From Neoarius graeffei (taxonomy: Eukaryota; Chordata; Actinopteri; Siluriformes; Ariidae): a stretch of DNA of 64,000 nt. Made by a program: the position numbers and the translations under genes. The stretch covers positions 13,806,798-13,870,797 of the forward strand of contig NC_083596.1 in the NCBI RefSeq assembly GCF_027579695.1, given 5' to 3'. The notes beneath the pieces were generated by a model, which had not been told where the DNA came from, ran no database searches, and saw only the letters and a program-made list of their open reading frames with translations. Shown in pieces: positions 51,097 through 61,815 of this stretch. Position 1 is the stretch's first letter. Each line of letters begins with the position of its first letter.

Positions 51097-52036
51097 TATT
51101 GATATTTTTGCTAAAGGTATTGTCTCCTGATGGTGAACCCAACTTCTTTTCCATATTAGCAGGCATCCTACAGGGTGATATACTGGCTCTGTTCCTATTT
51201 ATTGAAACCCTAGATTATGCAATGAGAACAGCCAGAGATGGTCATGAGGAACTTGGATTTACCCTGGAACAGAGACAAAGTAGATACCCAGCAATGACAA
51301 TTACTGATACTGACTTCACAGACGAAAAAGCTCAGAGTCTTCTAACTAGAATGGAATCAGCTGCAAAGGTTGTAGGACTCCAAGTTTTGTGTGGTGTGAT
51401 GAGTTCTTTCAAACAAAACAATTGGAATGGAAATTCATGGAGAATTGATGGAGGAGATACGATTTAACTGAATTGTGGAAGACGGATGCCACGCCATGGC
51501 CAGATGAGTTAACTATAGAAAAATTAATCGACTCGAATCTAATATATAAGGAATACAACATAAGGCATGTTATTAAAGGAAAATAATATACAGCATGCTG
51601 TGATATTGCCTGATACAAAACAGAGTTCATGTTTAAACCCAAAAGTTGATTATTTTCCTATAACAGCACATCCCAAACCCCTTTAATTCATCTTTGACCA
51701 CAGTAGTGACGGGTTCCAAAAAAAATCAAGTCGCCTTTCAAACTTTTCCACTTGATCCATGTTGGGAGTCTCCGCCAACCTTTACTTATGTCGTACCTGT
51801 ACTTGTAACTAGTTCTTAAACTTCACCCAGATTTTGTGTACTGTTGATATTTATACTTCCAGACAGATGAATTGTACACAGAGATCCTCAAACACATTTT
51901 CACCAACAACAGACTGTTTTACTTGGCAACAGTTATGTCTGTGTGAGAAAGTAATGGCTTGTGCTCTGACAATGCCAGTATTAAACAAGCTCAGCATGTA
52001 ATAAATAACATGTCTTGTGAAGAAATACAGGAGCAT
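51097..52036 (+). pseudogene. Old LINE, piece 2 (RT motif B and beyond)
   Basis: Resumes as IFAK..LSPDGEPNFFSILAG, ILQGDILALFLF (motif B region) and RQSRYPAMTITDTDFTDE, where the catalytic motif C has lost its usual Asp-Asp. Many stops follow. Confidence 0.7.
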
Positions 52037-52222
52037 ATTGAACAAACAGGGGGCGGCACGGTGGTGTAGTGGTTAGCGCTGTCGCCTCACAGCAAGAAGG
52101 TTCTGGGTTCGAGCCCTGTGGCCGGCGAGGGCCTTTCTGTATGGAGTTTGCATGTCGTCCGCGTGGGTTTCCTCTGGGTGCTCCGGTTCCCCCCACAGTC
52201 CAAAGACATGCAGGTTAGGGTA

Positions 52223-53806
52223 CAGTGGTGCTTGAAAGTTTGTGAACCCTTTAGAATTTTCTATATTTCTGCATAAATATGACCGAAAACATCATCAGAT
52301 TTTCACACAAGTCCTAAAAGTAGATAAAGAGAACCCAGTTAAACAAATGAGACAAAAATATTATACTTGGTCATTTATTTATTGAGGAAAATTATTCAAT
52401 AGTACATATCCGTGAGTGGCAAAAGTATGTGAACCTTTGCTTTCAGTATCTGGTGTGACCTCCTTGTGCAGCAATAACTGCAACTAAACATTTCCGGTAA
52501 CTGTTGATCAGTCCTGCACACCGGCTTGGAGGAATTTTAGCCCGTTCCTCCGTACAGAACAGCTTCAACTCTGGGATGTTGGTGGGTTTCCTCACATGAA
52601 CTGCTCGCTTCAGGTCCTTCCACAACATTTCGATTGGATTAAGGTCAGGACTTTGACTTGGCCATTCCAAAACATTCACTTTATTCTTCTTTAACCATTC
52701 TTTGGTAGAATGACTTGTGTGCTTAGGGTCGTTGTCTTGCTGCATGACCCACCTTCTCTTGAGATTCAGTTCATGGACAGATGTCCTGACATTTTCCTTT
52801 AGAATTTGCTGGTATAATTCAGAATTCATTGTTCCATCAATGATGGCAAGCTGTCCTGGCCCAGATGCAGCAAAACAGGCCCAAACCATGACACTACCAC
52901 CACCATGTTTCACAGATGGGATAAGGTTCTTATACTGGAATGCAGTGTTTTCCTTTCTCCAAACATAACACTTCTCATTTAAACCAAAAAGTTCTATTTT
53001 GGTCTCATCCGTCCACAAAACATTTTTCTAATAGCCTTCTGGCTTGTCCACGTGATCTTTAGCAAACTGCAGACGAGCAGCAATGTTCTTTTTGGAGAGC
53101 AGTGGCTTTCTCTTTGTAACCCTGCCATGCACACCATTATTGTTCAGTGCTCTCCTGATGGTGACTCATGAACATTAACATTAGCCAATGTGAGAGAGGC
53201 CTTCAATTGCTTAGAAGTTACCCTGGGGTCCTTTGTGACCTTGCCGTGATCTTTCTTGGTTGACCACTCCTGGGGAGGGTAACAATGGTCTTGAATTTCC
53301 TCCATTTGTACACAATCTGTCTGACTGTGGATTGGTGGAGTCCAAACTCTTTAGAGATGGTTTTGTAACCTTTTCCAGCCTGATGAGCATCAGCAACACG
53401 TTTTCGGAGGTCCTCAGAAATCTCCTTTATTCGTGCCATGATACACTTCCACAAACATGTGTTGTGAAGATCAGACTTTGATAGATCCCTGTTCTTTAAA
53501 TAAAACAGGGTGCCCACTCACACCTGATTGTCATCCCATTGATTGAAAACACCTGACTCTAATTTCACCTTCAAATTAACTGCCAATCCTAGAGGTTCAC
53601 ATACTTTTGCCACTCACAGATATGTAATATTGGATCATTTTCCTCAATAAATAAATGAGCAAGTATAATATTTTTGTCTCATTTGTTTAACTGGGTTCTC
53701 TTTATTTACTTTTAGGACTTGTGTAAAAATCTGATGATGTTTTAGGTCATATTTGTGCAGAAATATAGAAAATTCTAAAGGGTTCACAAACTTTCAAGCA
53801 CCACTG
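52223..53806 (-). mobile_element. Tc1-type transposon inside the V-SINE
   Basis: Ends CAGTGGTGCTTGAAAGTTTG on the left and its inverse at the right, with TA at 52221-52222 and 53807-53808. 1,584 bp. Confidence 0.95.
52443..53427 (-). pseudogene. Tc1 transposase, broken
   Basis: N-terminal part (MARIKEISEDLRKRVADAHQ, QSTVRQIVYKWRK) is open at 53218-53439 with ATG near 53439. The middle is frameshifted and a TAG lies just before [14 protein letters not shown]. The catalytic half, 52443-53018, is open and keeps WTDETK, QQDNDPKHTS and [11 protein letters not shown] (DD34E spacing), ending QGGHTRY. Confidence 0.88.
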
Positions 53807-54012
53807 TAACTGGTGACTCTAAATTGACCGTAGGTGTAAATGTGAGTGTGAATGGTTGTCTGTGTCTATGTGTCAGCCGTGCAATAACCTGGCGACTTGT
53901 CCAGGGTGTACCCCGCCTCTCGCCCGTAGTCAGCTGGGATAGACTCCAGCTTGCCTGCGACCCTGTAGAACAGGATAAAGCGGCTAGAGATGAGATGAGA
54001 TTGAACAAACAG

Positions 54013-54766
54013 AATATGGATGATTAACAGCCTAATTCGAGTACTACAGTATAAAGTGCTGGAATTGAGAACTGGTGCATCACATCTGATTGCCAACTTG
54101 TACAAAATTGTATCAGGGAACAACAGCATCAGTTCGAGGAATGAAAGAGAAGTTTGAAGTTAGTTAGATGTAGACAAGGTGGTCAAGAATCACCATGCAT
54201 TTTCAATTATTTTGAGTTTGTCCTGAAGATGGCTGCATGTGAGATTGATAAAGTTTCCGGAAGGCTGGGGAATTTAATTTGAGTACAACATTTCGTACCC
54301 ATGTACAAATGGAGAACAGCAAAAAAATTGGTGTGCAGATTATCAAATGGTTGCTATCTGCAGATGACATGGTCCTGTTCAGTAACAGTATAGCAGAGGT
54401 GGAGAAGATAATAAACATTGTGAACGATACATGCTCACGTTTTGGACTTGACATCTTCTCCAAGACAAAAACCCAGGTATTCAACAATGAAAAACCTGCT
54501 ACTAGATGGTCACTGTTCTCGATTGGTAAAAACGCCATAGAGAATGTCAATGAGTTCAGGTATCTGGGCCAACTGATGATAAAGATCTGGGAAGTTTTAC
54601 TGAACTACGTGTATCGAAAGCGATTGGGAAGTTTAACAAGATGAGACAGATCATAAAGTTAACATGGCAATGCGAATGAAGATAATGGTGTTAGATCTCG
54701 TCTTACATGTGGAACTCAAGCATGGTATATAAATATAGATAAACTGGAAACCTGTTAGATGGAGTT
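54013..54766 (+). pseudogene. Old LINE, piece 3
   Basis: 54279-54644 encodes WLLSADDMVLFSNSIAEVEK (motif C with both Asp) and NEFRYLGQLM. Its order relative to piece 2 suggests either two overlapping LINE copies or an internal duplication. Confidence 0.65.
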
Positions 54767-55138
54767 CATCTCATCTCATTATCTCTAGCCGCTTTTATCC
54801 TTCTACAGGGTCGCAGACAAGCTGGAGGCTATCCCAGCTAACTACGGGCGAAAGGCGGGGTACACCCTGGACAAGTCGCCAGGTCATCACAGGGCTGACA
54901 CATAGACACAGACAACCATTCACACTCACACCTACGGTCAATTTAGAGTCACCAGTTAACCTAACCTGCATGTCTTTGGACTGTGGGGGAAACCGGAGCA
55001 CCCGGAGGAAACCCACGCGGACACGGGGAGAACATGCAAACTCCACACAGAAAGGCCCTCGCCGGCCCCGGGGCTCGAACCCAGGACCTTCTTGCTGTGA
55101 GGCGACAGCGCTAACCACTACACCACCGTGTCGCCCTG
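54767..55138 (-). mobile_element. V-SINE in the old LINE
   Basis: Reverse copy; a 9-bp target duplication (GATGGAGTT) lies at 54758-54766 and 55139-55147. Confidence 0.9.
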
Positions 55139-55369
55139 GATGGAGTTGTTGAGACAAATAGTTAAAGGTGGCTGGAGTCGACCGCTAACCCCTGAAGGTG
55201 CTGAAGAAATAGAATCTAAAGTCTAAAATCCTTCCTGCGCCATGCCCTAGTCTTCCCAGACAGTCTCCTGTCTCAGTCGTGGTGTTAGGTTTATATAAGT
55301 ATTATTCTTGACCAAGAAGGCAGTAATTTATTAAAATGGTGACAAAATTAAGGATTAACTTCGGTTCAG
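55139..55369. other. Old LINE piece 4, then LTR-like or unassigned DNA
   Basis: MELLRQIVKGGW..PLTPEGAEE continues the LINE to about 55225. The rest, up to the HERO target duplication, is unassigned. Confidence 0.45.
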
Positions 55370-55466
55370 TTAAAAATGACCTTCTGTCTCGGCTGGACAT
55401 TGTTTGGGAACATTTTGCTTATTTTGATATGAAATGTGTATTTTTGATCAGAGATGTGTCTGAACG
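55370..55466 (+). repeat. 97-bp target duplication, left copy
   Basis: Identical to 58953-59049 except one base (TTTTGCTTA here, TTTTGTTTA there). It borders the HERO-like element on both sides and contains the ATG used by its reading frame. Confidence 0.9.
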
Positions 55467-58400
55467 TAAATAGAAGGTGCTCCATCTGTGGGAGAAGCTT
55501 TAAGAACGAGCACGGCGTGAAAATTCACCAAGGCAAATCCAAGTGCAAAGAGCAGTTGCAGCAGCGCAAAACAGCTAGCATAACCCAGAGTTTAATCTCA
55601 GAGTTTGTTAGCCCTGTTTGTCAGTCGATGGAGGTCCAGAGTCAGGAGGCACACCACAGTGCTCAGGACCCCCTAGCTGTACCTGCTACGAGTTCAAGGA
55701 TGAGCCAAGAAGCCCAGCGCATGGAGGGCTTGCCAAAGAAGCCGCGGTTAAATCTACCATCCGCCACGGACCACAGGTGGGCGCAACTGGATGAAGACCT
55801 CAGCATCATCCTAGACAACATCTTGAAAGGGGATGCTGTGAAAAAGATCAAGACTCTGGTGGAGACAGTGTACCAAGCATGCCACGACAGATTTGGAGTC
55901 AAGGAAGGAAAGCCTGAGAAACAGCCATCAGGCCCCAGTAGAAGGCAATGCCGCATTGCCGAAATGCGTAAAGATCTGCGAGAACTCAAGAAGAGGTGGC
56001 GGAAGGCAGAACATCAAGAGAAGGAAGCCTTGAGCGAGCTAAGTTCAGAGGTGCGGAGAAACCTACTCCAGCTGCAAAGGGCAGAGACAACGCGGAAAAG
56101 GCAGAAAGAGAAGCGTCGGCAGAGGAAATCTTTCTTCAACAATCCATTCCGCTATACATCGGACCTCCTCGGCCAGCCCAAGAGCGGGAGACTGGCATGT
56201 TCCAAGGAAGAAGTGGAAGATGCTGTAAAGGCAGCACATAGCGACCCCAACAGAGACCTACCACTAGGAGAGTGCCCCTTCCCTATCCCAAAGCCCAATC
56301 CAAGCACCCCGTTCAACATGGCAGATTTTACTTTTGAAGAAGTAAGGTCAGTAGTGAGACGAGCTCGGGCGGGATCTGCTCCTGGTCCATCAGGGACATC
56401 ATATAAGATTTATAAGAACTGCCCGCAATTGCTAAGGAGACTGGCCACACTCCTGCGCACACTGTGGAAGAAGAAGCAAGAACCCTTGCTGTGGACACTG
56501 GCAGAGGGCTGTTTCATTCCCAAGGAGCTGAATTCATCAAGCCTTGACCAGTTTAGAGAGATTTCCCTATTGGACATCGAGGGGAAGGTCTTCTGGGCAA
56601 TCATCGCTAGAAGGTTGACTTCATACTTACTTGCCAATGGCTATGTCGATGCAAGTGTCCAGAAAGGAGGAGTACCGGGGTACTCTGGGTGCTTGGAGCA
56701 CACATCGGTAATCAGCCAGATAATTAAGGAGGCAAAAAGTAACAAGAAGTCTCTCTCAGTGGTCTGGCTGGATCTCGCCAAGGCTTACCCAAACGTCCCA
56801 CACCAGCTTATCTGCAAGGCATTGCAACATTACCAAGTGCCATCAGAGGTCATCAACCTGGTGATGTCGCATATGGGCTCTCTACACATGAGGTTCACCG
56901 TGCAGGATTTTACCACCGAGTGGCAGAGGCTGGAAAAAGGGATAATGGCTGGCTGCACCATATCAGTTTCTCTGTTTGTGGCAGCTATGAACCTGCTGCT
57001 CAGAGCCGGAGAGTCTCAGTGTAGAGGGCCAATGGCAGCGGATGGGACAAGGCATCCAGCCTGCAGAGCCTTCATGGACGACATCACCGTGATGACCCCA
57101 TCCATTCTTGGGACACGATGGGTCCTGAGCTCACTGGAGAAGATGGCCACCTGGGGCCGTATGCAGTTTAAGCCTGGCAAATCCAGGAGCTTGTGCATGG
57201 TGAAGGGTAGTCTGTCGAATAATACCTTCAGCATCCAGGGATCACAGATTCCAACCATCCAGGAGGAGCGAATCCGGTGCCTGGGGAAGAGCTATGACAG
57301 TACCCTGAAAGACAGCGGGAACCTTGAGGATACTGCAGTACAACTAAAGGAGTGGCTGAGAAGAATAGACAGGAGTTTGCTGCTGGGCAGGTTCAAGGTA
57401 TGGAGCTTTCAGCATGGCATCATACCAAGACTTCAGTGGCCATTTCTGCTCTATGACTTCCCTATGACCAGAGTTGAAGCAATGGAGAGGGTCTGTAGCA
57501 GGTTTATCCGTAAATGGCTGGGCGTTCCTCCAGCTTTCAGCTCAGTCAACCTCTACAGCAGGTCATCAATTCTCCGGTTACCATGTTCCTCTGTCATAGA
57601 AGAATTCAAGGCCACCAAGGCAAGGGCAGCATGCACGCTTTTGGACTCCAGGGACACAAAAGTGAGGCATGCAAGTGCCGCCATCAACTGCGGTAGGAAG
57701 TGGAAACCCCTTGAGGCGGTGAAAGAAGCAGAAGCGTACTGGAGGCACCAGGAAATTGTGGGCACTGCGTGTCGCGGACGGCTCGGGCTTGGCAACTACA
57801 GCGTCAAGAGCTGGTCGAAAAGCAACATCAGAGACAGAAGGGACTTGGTGGTACAGAGGGTGCGGGAGGCAACTGAAGAAGACCGCCGAGTTAAAGCAGT
57901 GGGGTTGGGCTCCCAGGCGCGCTGGATGCAGTGGGAGGGGGTACTCGAGAGATCATTGTCTTGGAAGGAGCTCTGGGGCACTGACCAAGGCAAGCTGAGT
58001 TTCCTGCTGCGTGCTGTGGCTGATCTCCTACCCACACCAAGCAACCTAAAGGTCTGGGGCAAGGAGCAAGAGGCATCCTGTGGCCAGTGCGGCGCCAGCC
58101 TCTGCACACTGAACCACATTCTGACCAGCTGCCCAAAAGCCCTGGCGGATGGGCGCTACCGGTGGAGACATGACAAAGTCCTCACCGAGGTCGCTAAGTG
58201 GGTCGAACTACAGAGGTGCCACGCCAACAAACAGCCACCAATACCACCAAGGCTCACAAGCTTCCAGCCAGAAGGCAGCAAAGTCTCAAAGAAAAGACCT
58301 GACTGCCTACCATCAATGCTATACCGCGGATCAGATTGGGAGCTGAGGGTGGATCTTAGAAAGAAGTTGGTCTTTCCTCAGGAGGTGGTGGCAACTACCC

Positions 58401-58753
58401 TCCGACCGGATATGATCCTTCTTTCAAGGAGCTCAAAGTCCATCATCCTCGCTGAACTCACTGTTCCCTGGGAAGAGAGGCTAGCCATATCCCACCAGGC
58501 AAAGAAGGCTAAGTACCAGGACATAGTGGATGAGGCGACCCTCGCAGGGTGGCATGCCACCCTCTACCCAATTGAGGTTGGGGCTCGGGGTTTCCCTGCC
58601 TCATCTATGCGCAGTTTTCTACAGAAAATCGGACTTGACTCCAGACAGGTACAGAAGGCTATCAGGGAGATAGCCGCAGTGGCCGAAAGTTGTTCCAGGT
58701 GGCTGTGGCTGTCAAGGGATCGTAGCTGGACCCCCTCCGCAGGTGAAGGCTAA
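55454..58753 (+). CDS. HERO-like reverse transcriptase/endonuclease, intact
   Basis: 1,099 codons without a stop. It would nick target DNA and prime reverse transcription there. Seen: zinc finger Cys9, Cys12, His25, Cys31; a charged coiled-coil-like stretch at about 175-220; RT with VVWLDLAKAYPNVP (Asp440), MAGCTISVSLFV and AFMDDITV (Asp542-Asp543); CCHC knuckle Cys876, Cys879, His888, Cys893; and a restriction-like endonuclease with RPDMILL (Asp986), ILAELTVPWEE (Glu1001) and HQAKKAKYQ lysines. The ATG at 55454 lies inside the 97-bp target duplication, so the first four codons come from flanking DNA. The element itself supplies codons from VNRRCSIC on. Full length for the group is about this size. 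It looks potentially functional, but the true start is uncertain. Confidence 0.88.
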   Translation: MCLNVNRRCSICGRSFKNEHGVKIHQGKSKCKEQLQQRKTASITQSLISEFVSPVCQSMEVQSQEAHHSAQDPLAVPATSSRMSQEAQRMEGLPKKPRLNLPSATDHRWAQLDEDLSIILDNILKGDAVKKIKTLVETVYQACHDRFGVKEGKPEKQPSGPSRRQCRIAEMRKDLRELKKRWRKAEHQEKEALSELSSEVRRNLLQLQRAETTRKRQKEKRRQRKSFFNNPFRYTSDLLGQPKSGRLACSKEEVEDAVKAAHSDPNRDLPLGECPFPIPKPNPSTPFNMADFTFEEVRSVVRRARAGSAPGPSGTSYKIYKNCPQLLRRLATLLRTLWKKKQEPLLWTLAEGCFIPKELNSSSLDQFREISLLDIEGKVFWAIIARRLTSYLLANGYVDASVQKGGVPGYSGCLEHTSVISQIIKEAKSNKKSLSVVWLDLAKAYPNVPHQLICKALQHYQVPSEVINLVMSHMGSLHMRFTVQDFTTEWQRLEKGIMAGCTISVSLFVAAMNLLLRAGESQCRGPMAADGTRHPACRAFMDDITVMTPSILGTRWVLSSLEKMATWGRMQFKPGKSRSLCMVKGSLSNNTFSIQGSQIPTIQEERIRCLGKSYDSTLKDSGNLEDTAVQLKEWLRRIDRSLLLGRFKVWSFQHGIIPRLQWPFLLYDFPMTRVEAMERVCSRFIRKWLGVPPAFSSVNLYSRSSILRLPCSSVIEEFKATKARAACTLLDSRDTKVRHASAAINCGRKWKPLEAVKEAEAYWRHQEIVGTACRGRLGLGNYSVKSWSKSNIRDRRDLVVQRVREATEEDRRVKAVGLGSQARWMQWEGVLERSLSWKELWGTDQGKLSFLLRAVADLLPTPSNLKVWGKEQEASCGQCGASLCTLNHILTSCPKALADGRYRWRHDKVLTEVAKWVELQRCHANKQPPIPPRLTSFQPEGSKVSKKRPDCLPSMLYRGSDWELRVDLRKKLVFPQEVVATTLRPDMILLSRSSKSIILAELTVPWEERLAISHQAKKAKYQDIVDEATLAGWHATLYPIEVGARGFPASSMRSFLQKIGLDSRQVQKAIREIAAVAESCSRWLWLSRDRSWTPSAGEG

Positions 58754-58952
58754 CTCAGCCCTCGCTGCCCCACTCAGGAGAGGTGTACAGGTTAAGGGGC
58801 GAAACACCTGTGACCCTGAGATACCTGCTGAGGATGCAGAGGGGTCCCTGTGATCACCGTGGTACTCCACCAGATAGAACCTAAACATCCACATCCATAG
58901 TTGCTCCTGCAGTCTCTGCTTGTAGCAAAGCACCTTTGGTGTTTATTTCATC
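55467..58952 (+). mobile_element. HERO-like non-LTR retrotransposon with restriction-like endonuclease
   Basis: 3,486 bp between the two copies of the 97-bp duplication. It has one long open frame, a 199-base 3' UTR ending TTTATTTCATC and almost no 5' UTR. The domain order (N-terminal zinc finger, RT, CCHC, restriction-like endonuclease) places it in the R2/HERO group; HERO is favoured by the FMDD motif and the AFMDDITV..W..M.FKP.KSRSL pattern. It may be slightly 5'-truncated. Confidence 0.85.
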
Positions 58953-59049
58953 TTAAAAATGACCTTCTGTCTCGGCTGGACATTGTTTGGGAACATTTTG
59001 TTTATTTTGATATGAAATGTGTATTTTTGATCAGAGATGTGTCTGAACG
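58953..59049 (+). repeat. 97-bp target duplication, right copy
   Basis: See 55370-55466; one mismatch in 97. Confidence 0.9.
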
Positions 59050-59935
59050 ACGCCAAGGTCTGTTTTGATGTCAGATCGACCCACACACACTTTAATGTTG
59101 GATGTAATGGTAGCCTTATTGCTGAACAAAGAGTTAAGACTTTATATTTTTGGATTATTGCATATACTATGGCAATGATTTAAATTTAATTGTTAGATCT
59201 AAGATGCATTCAATGATTTAAGTTAGTTTTATAGTTTTAAGTTAGTTTTATAATTACAGAATATAATTTAGGGTTGTTAAGACCTTATGATTCTAATGTT
59301 AAGACTTCATGAGTTTAATCCTGAATCCTGTTTGACCTTTCTCTGGTGAAGTAGCATTTCTTTGCTTTGCCAGACATATTCTTATTTTTCGTATGACTGT
59401 CTTTTAGGTTTGTTCTTATTTACTTATAACATATCTTTGTTGAAAGATTCCGTATGTGTGTAAGCAATGACCTTGTTATGATTATTTGACCTGCCCCAAG
59501 ATCAAGCTGCTCACTTGATCTTGGGGCAGGTCAACCACAGTCACAGTCAACCACACACACATACATCTGAACACTCCATCAGAACAGTGATGTAATTAAA
59601 ATGTGACCTGCTCTCACACACACACACACACACACATAGACACAGATATCAAAATGATGTCACTTACTCACACCCTCCCATAGACACACACACACACCCC
59701 TCTCTGAGGTCACATACAAACACACACATTTGACAGACACAATAGCCGTTTGGAGAGATTATGATTTGTTATAAAAGGTGTTTGTAATCTTTCATCTTTG
59801 GCGAGAATACTGTGAATAAACAGCAGTTAAACCGATCTCTGGTTCTCTGTTTTTTTGCGGTGTTCCGTCCCAGACGTCTGGGTGGTACGAGGGCGGGGGT
59901 CCCGAGAAGTGACCGATTGACCCTTTCAGACTGGG
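59050..59935 (+). mobile_element. Possible LTR, 3' part
   Basis: TATAAAAGG at 59771-59779 and GAATAAACAG about 40 bases later, followed by a GC-rich block with the palindrome CCCAGACGTCTGGG (59869-59882), resemble the U3-R-U5 order of a retroviral LTR. No viral gene was found. Its 5' part may lie before the HERO insertion. Confidence 0.4.
59488..59532. repeat. Perfect 19-bp inverted repeat
   Basis: GACCTGCCCCAAGATCAAG, a 7-base loop, and the exact complement. The arms would make a stable hairpin in RNA or DNA. Confidence 0.95.
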
Positions 59936-59953
59936 TTGAACCCCAACACGTGG

Positions 59954-60070
59954 GTTTCCCAAAAGCCTCTTAATGCTAAGAGCATCTTAACTAGGAGAGA
60001 GAGATTGTTCATTGTACTACTCGCTCTACCATTTCATGATGATCTTTGTGCTACGATGCTTTTGGGAAAC
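59954..60070. mobile_element. Short MITE, GTTTCCCAAAAGC ends
   Basis: 117 bp with perfect 13-bp inverted ends at 59954-59966 and 60058-60070. No coding part. The superfamily was not assigned. Confidence 0.7.
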
Positions 60071-60096
60071 TCAACACAGGCCCTTAAGGCACACTG

Positions 60097-60262
60097 GGCG
60101 GCACCGATCTCTGTTCCTGTAGCCCTCGGCTTCTCGCCTATACAGCTAGGGTTACAGTAGGGGGCTGGTCCTCTGGTAACCGTGAGAGTTTGACTCCCCA
60201 CTTGCATCTGTATTGCAGCGTGCCTTGCCAGATGGCAGTAGGTACCATTTTTATGATGGTCT
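60097..60262 (-). mobile_element. Second SINE family, headless copy
   Basis: Reverse complement of the body at 38420-38588; the tRNA-like head is missing. Confidence 0.7.
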
Positions 60263-60270
60263 TGAAGAAA

Positions 60271-60551
60271 CAGAATACAGACTAAGACATGCTAATATTC
60301 TAATGATAACCAAGAACAATGGTCGCAGAAGTCAATATCTCAAGTATGTTGGACATGCATGTCGCTGTACTAACACCATAATGACAAAAAAAAAAAAGTT
60401 GTTTGCAAAAGCCAAGAGGCCATACCATCATGACCCACGGATCAACATATCAAAGTTGCCGAATGTCTCAATCGAACAGGCAAAGAGAACACAACTGAAA
60501 GCTGGTTTTGCTGCATTGATTAAATGTCAGTTCAACAACGCAACTCCATGA
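60271..60551 (+). pseudogene. Old LINE, piece 5 (C-terminal end)
   Basis: Encodes LRHANILMITKNNGRRSQYL, KYVGHACR and ISKLPNVSIEQAKRTQLKAG with a stop at about 60551. The LKYVGH..R pattern is typical of LINE C-termini after the RT. Confidence 0.6.
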
Positions 60552-61351
60552 CAAGATTGCTGATTGGAGGAATTTACAGTTACAGGTAGGTAAGAATGCG
60601 TACTTATTACTAAAATGTTCTGCATGAAAATTTAATAGCACTGTGAAACTGATAATGTAAAAGCATTCATTTGAAGTTGCAATAATTATATTTTTATTCC
60701 TTACTTGGATAAATAATGTTGTAGAGTAAATTTTAGTGTCGTACTGTTTTGTAATTTTCCTTTTCACTGAGTGTTGCCTCTTCAAGGAGTAACGACAGAA
60801 CATTCTGCATCGAAACATGTTTATCTTATCATGCTCCTTACTGTACATGCGTAGCAGATGTGTGTACAAGACAGCGATTAGACAAGATCCAATCAGCTTT
60901 AGAGCTGATCACGCTCCTGGCACGTGATCAGGGCACGTAATTGCAGTAGCCTAGCCTAACAATAAGCAATACCGGACAACGTGCAATATAATGTGCAATA
61001 TCTCTCCTGCCGCCCCCCCTTCTTTTTCCCCCCTTCCTCTCTTCCCCATATCTTATTCTTTTTACATTTGTATACAGTTAGGTCCATAAATATTTGGACA
61101 CTGACACAAATTTTGTTTTTTTTTACCTGTTTACTGAAACATATTCAAGTTATAGTTATATAATGAACATGGACATAAAGTCCAGACTTTCAGCTTTCAT
61201 TTGAGGGTATCCACATTAAAATTGGATGAAGGGTTTAGGAGTTTCAGCTCCTTAACATGTGCCACCCTGTTTTTAAAGGGACCAAAAGTAATTGGACAAT
61301 TGACTCAAAGGCTATTTCATGGGCAGGTGTGGGCAATTCCTTCATTATGTC

Positions 61352-61720
61352 TCATCTCATCTCATTATCTCTAGCCGCTTTATCCTTCTACAGGGTCGCA
61401 GGCAAGCTGGAGCCTATCCCAGCTGACTATGGGCGAAAGGCGGGGTACACCCTGGACAAGTCGCCAGGTCATCACAGGGCCAACACATAGACACAGACAA
61501 CCACTCACATTCACACCTACGGTCAATTTAGAGTCACCAGTTAACCTAACCTGCATGTCTTTGGACTGTGGGGGAAACCGGAGCACCCGGAGGAAACCCA
61601 CGCGGACACGGGGAGAACATGCAAACTCCGCACAGAAAGGCCCTCGCCGGCCCCGGGGCTCGAACCCAGGACCTTCTTGCTGTGAGGCGACAGCGCTAAC
61701 CACTACACCACCGTGCCGCC
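61352..61720 (-). mobile_element. V-SINE inside Tc1
   Basis: Reverse copy with a perfect 13-bp target duplication (CCTTCATTATGTC) at 61339-61351 and 61721-61733. Confidence 0.94.
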
Positions 61721-61815
61721 CCTTCATTATGTCATTCTCAATTAAGCAGATAAAAGGCCTGGAGTTGATTTGAGGTGTGGTGCTTGCATTTGGAAGATTT
61801 TGCTGTGAAGAAAGC

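Larger units (their letters stand above)
52050..53999 (+). mobile_element. V-SINE split by a Tc1 element
   Basis: Head part 52050-52220 and tail part 53809-53999 join into one V-SINE. A perfect 13-bp target duplication (ATTGAACAAACAG) lies at 52037-52049 and 54000-54012. Confidence 0.93.

Noticed and set aside
55663-58933. Antisense frames across the HERO-like gene
   Set aside because: They are short shadows of the 1,099-codon frame and show no domains.
59050-59935. A complete endogenous retrovirus
   Set aside because: Only LTR-like signals are seen; no gag, pol or env coding sequence follows.
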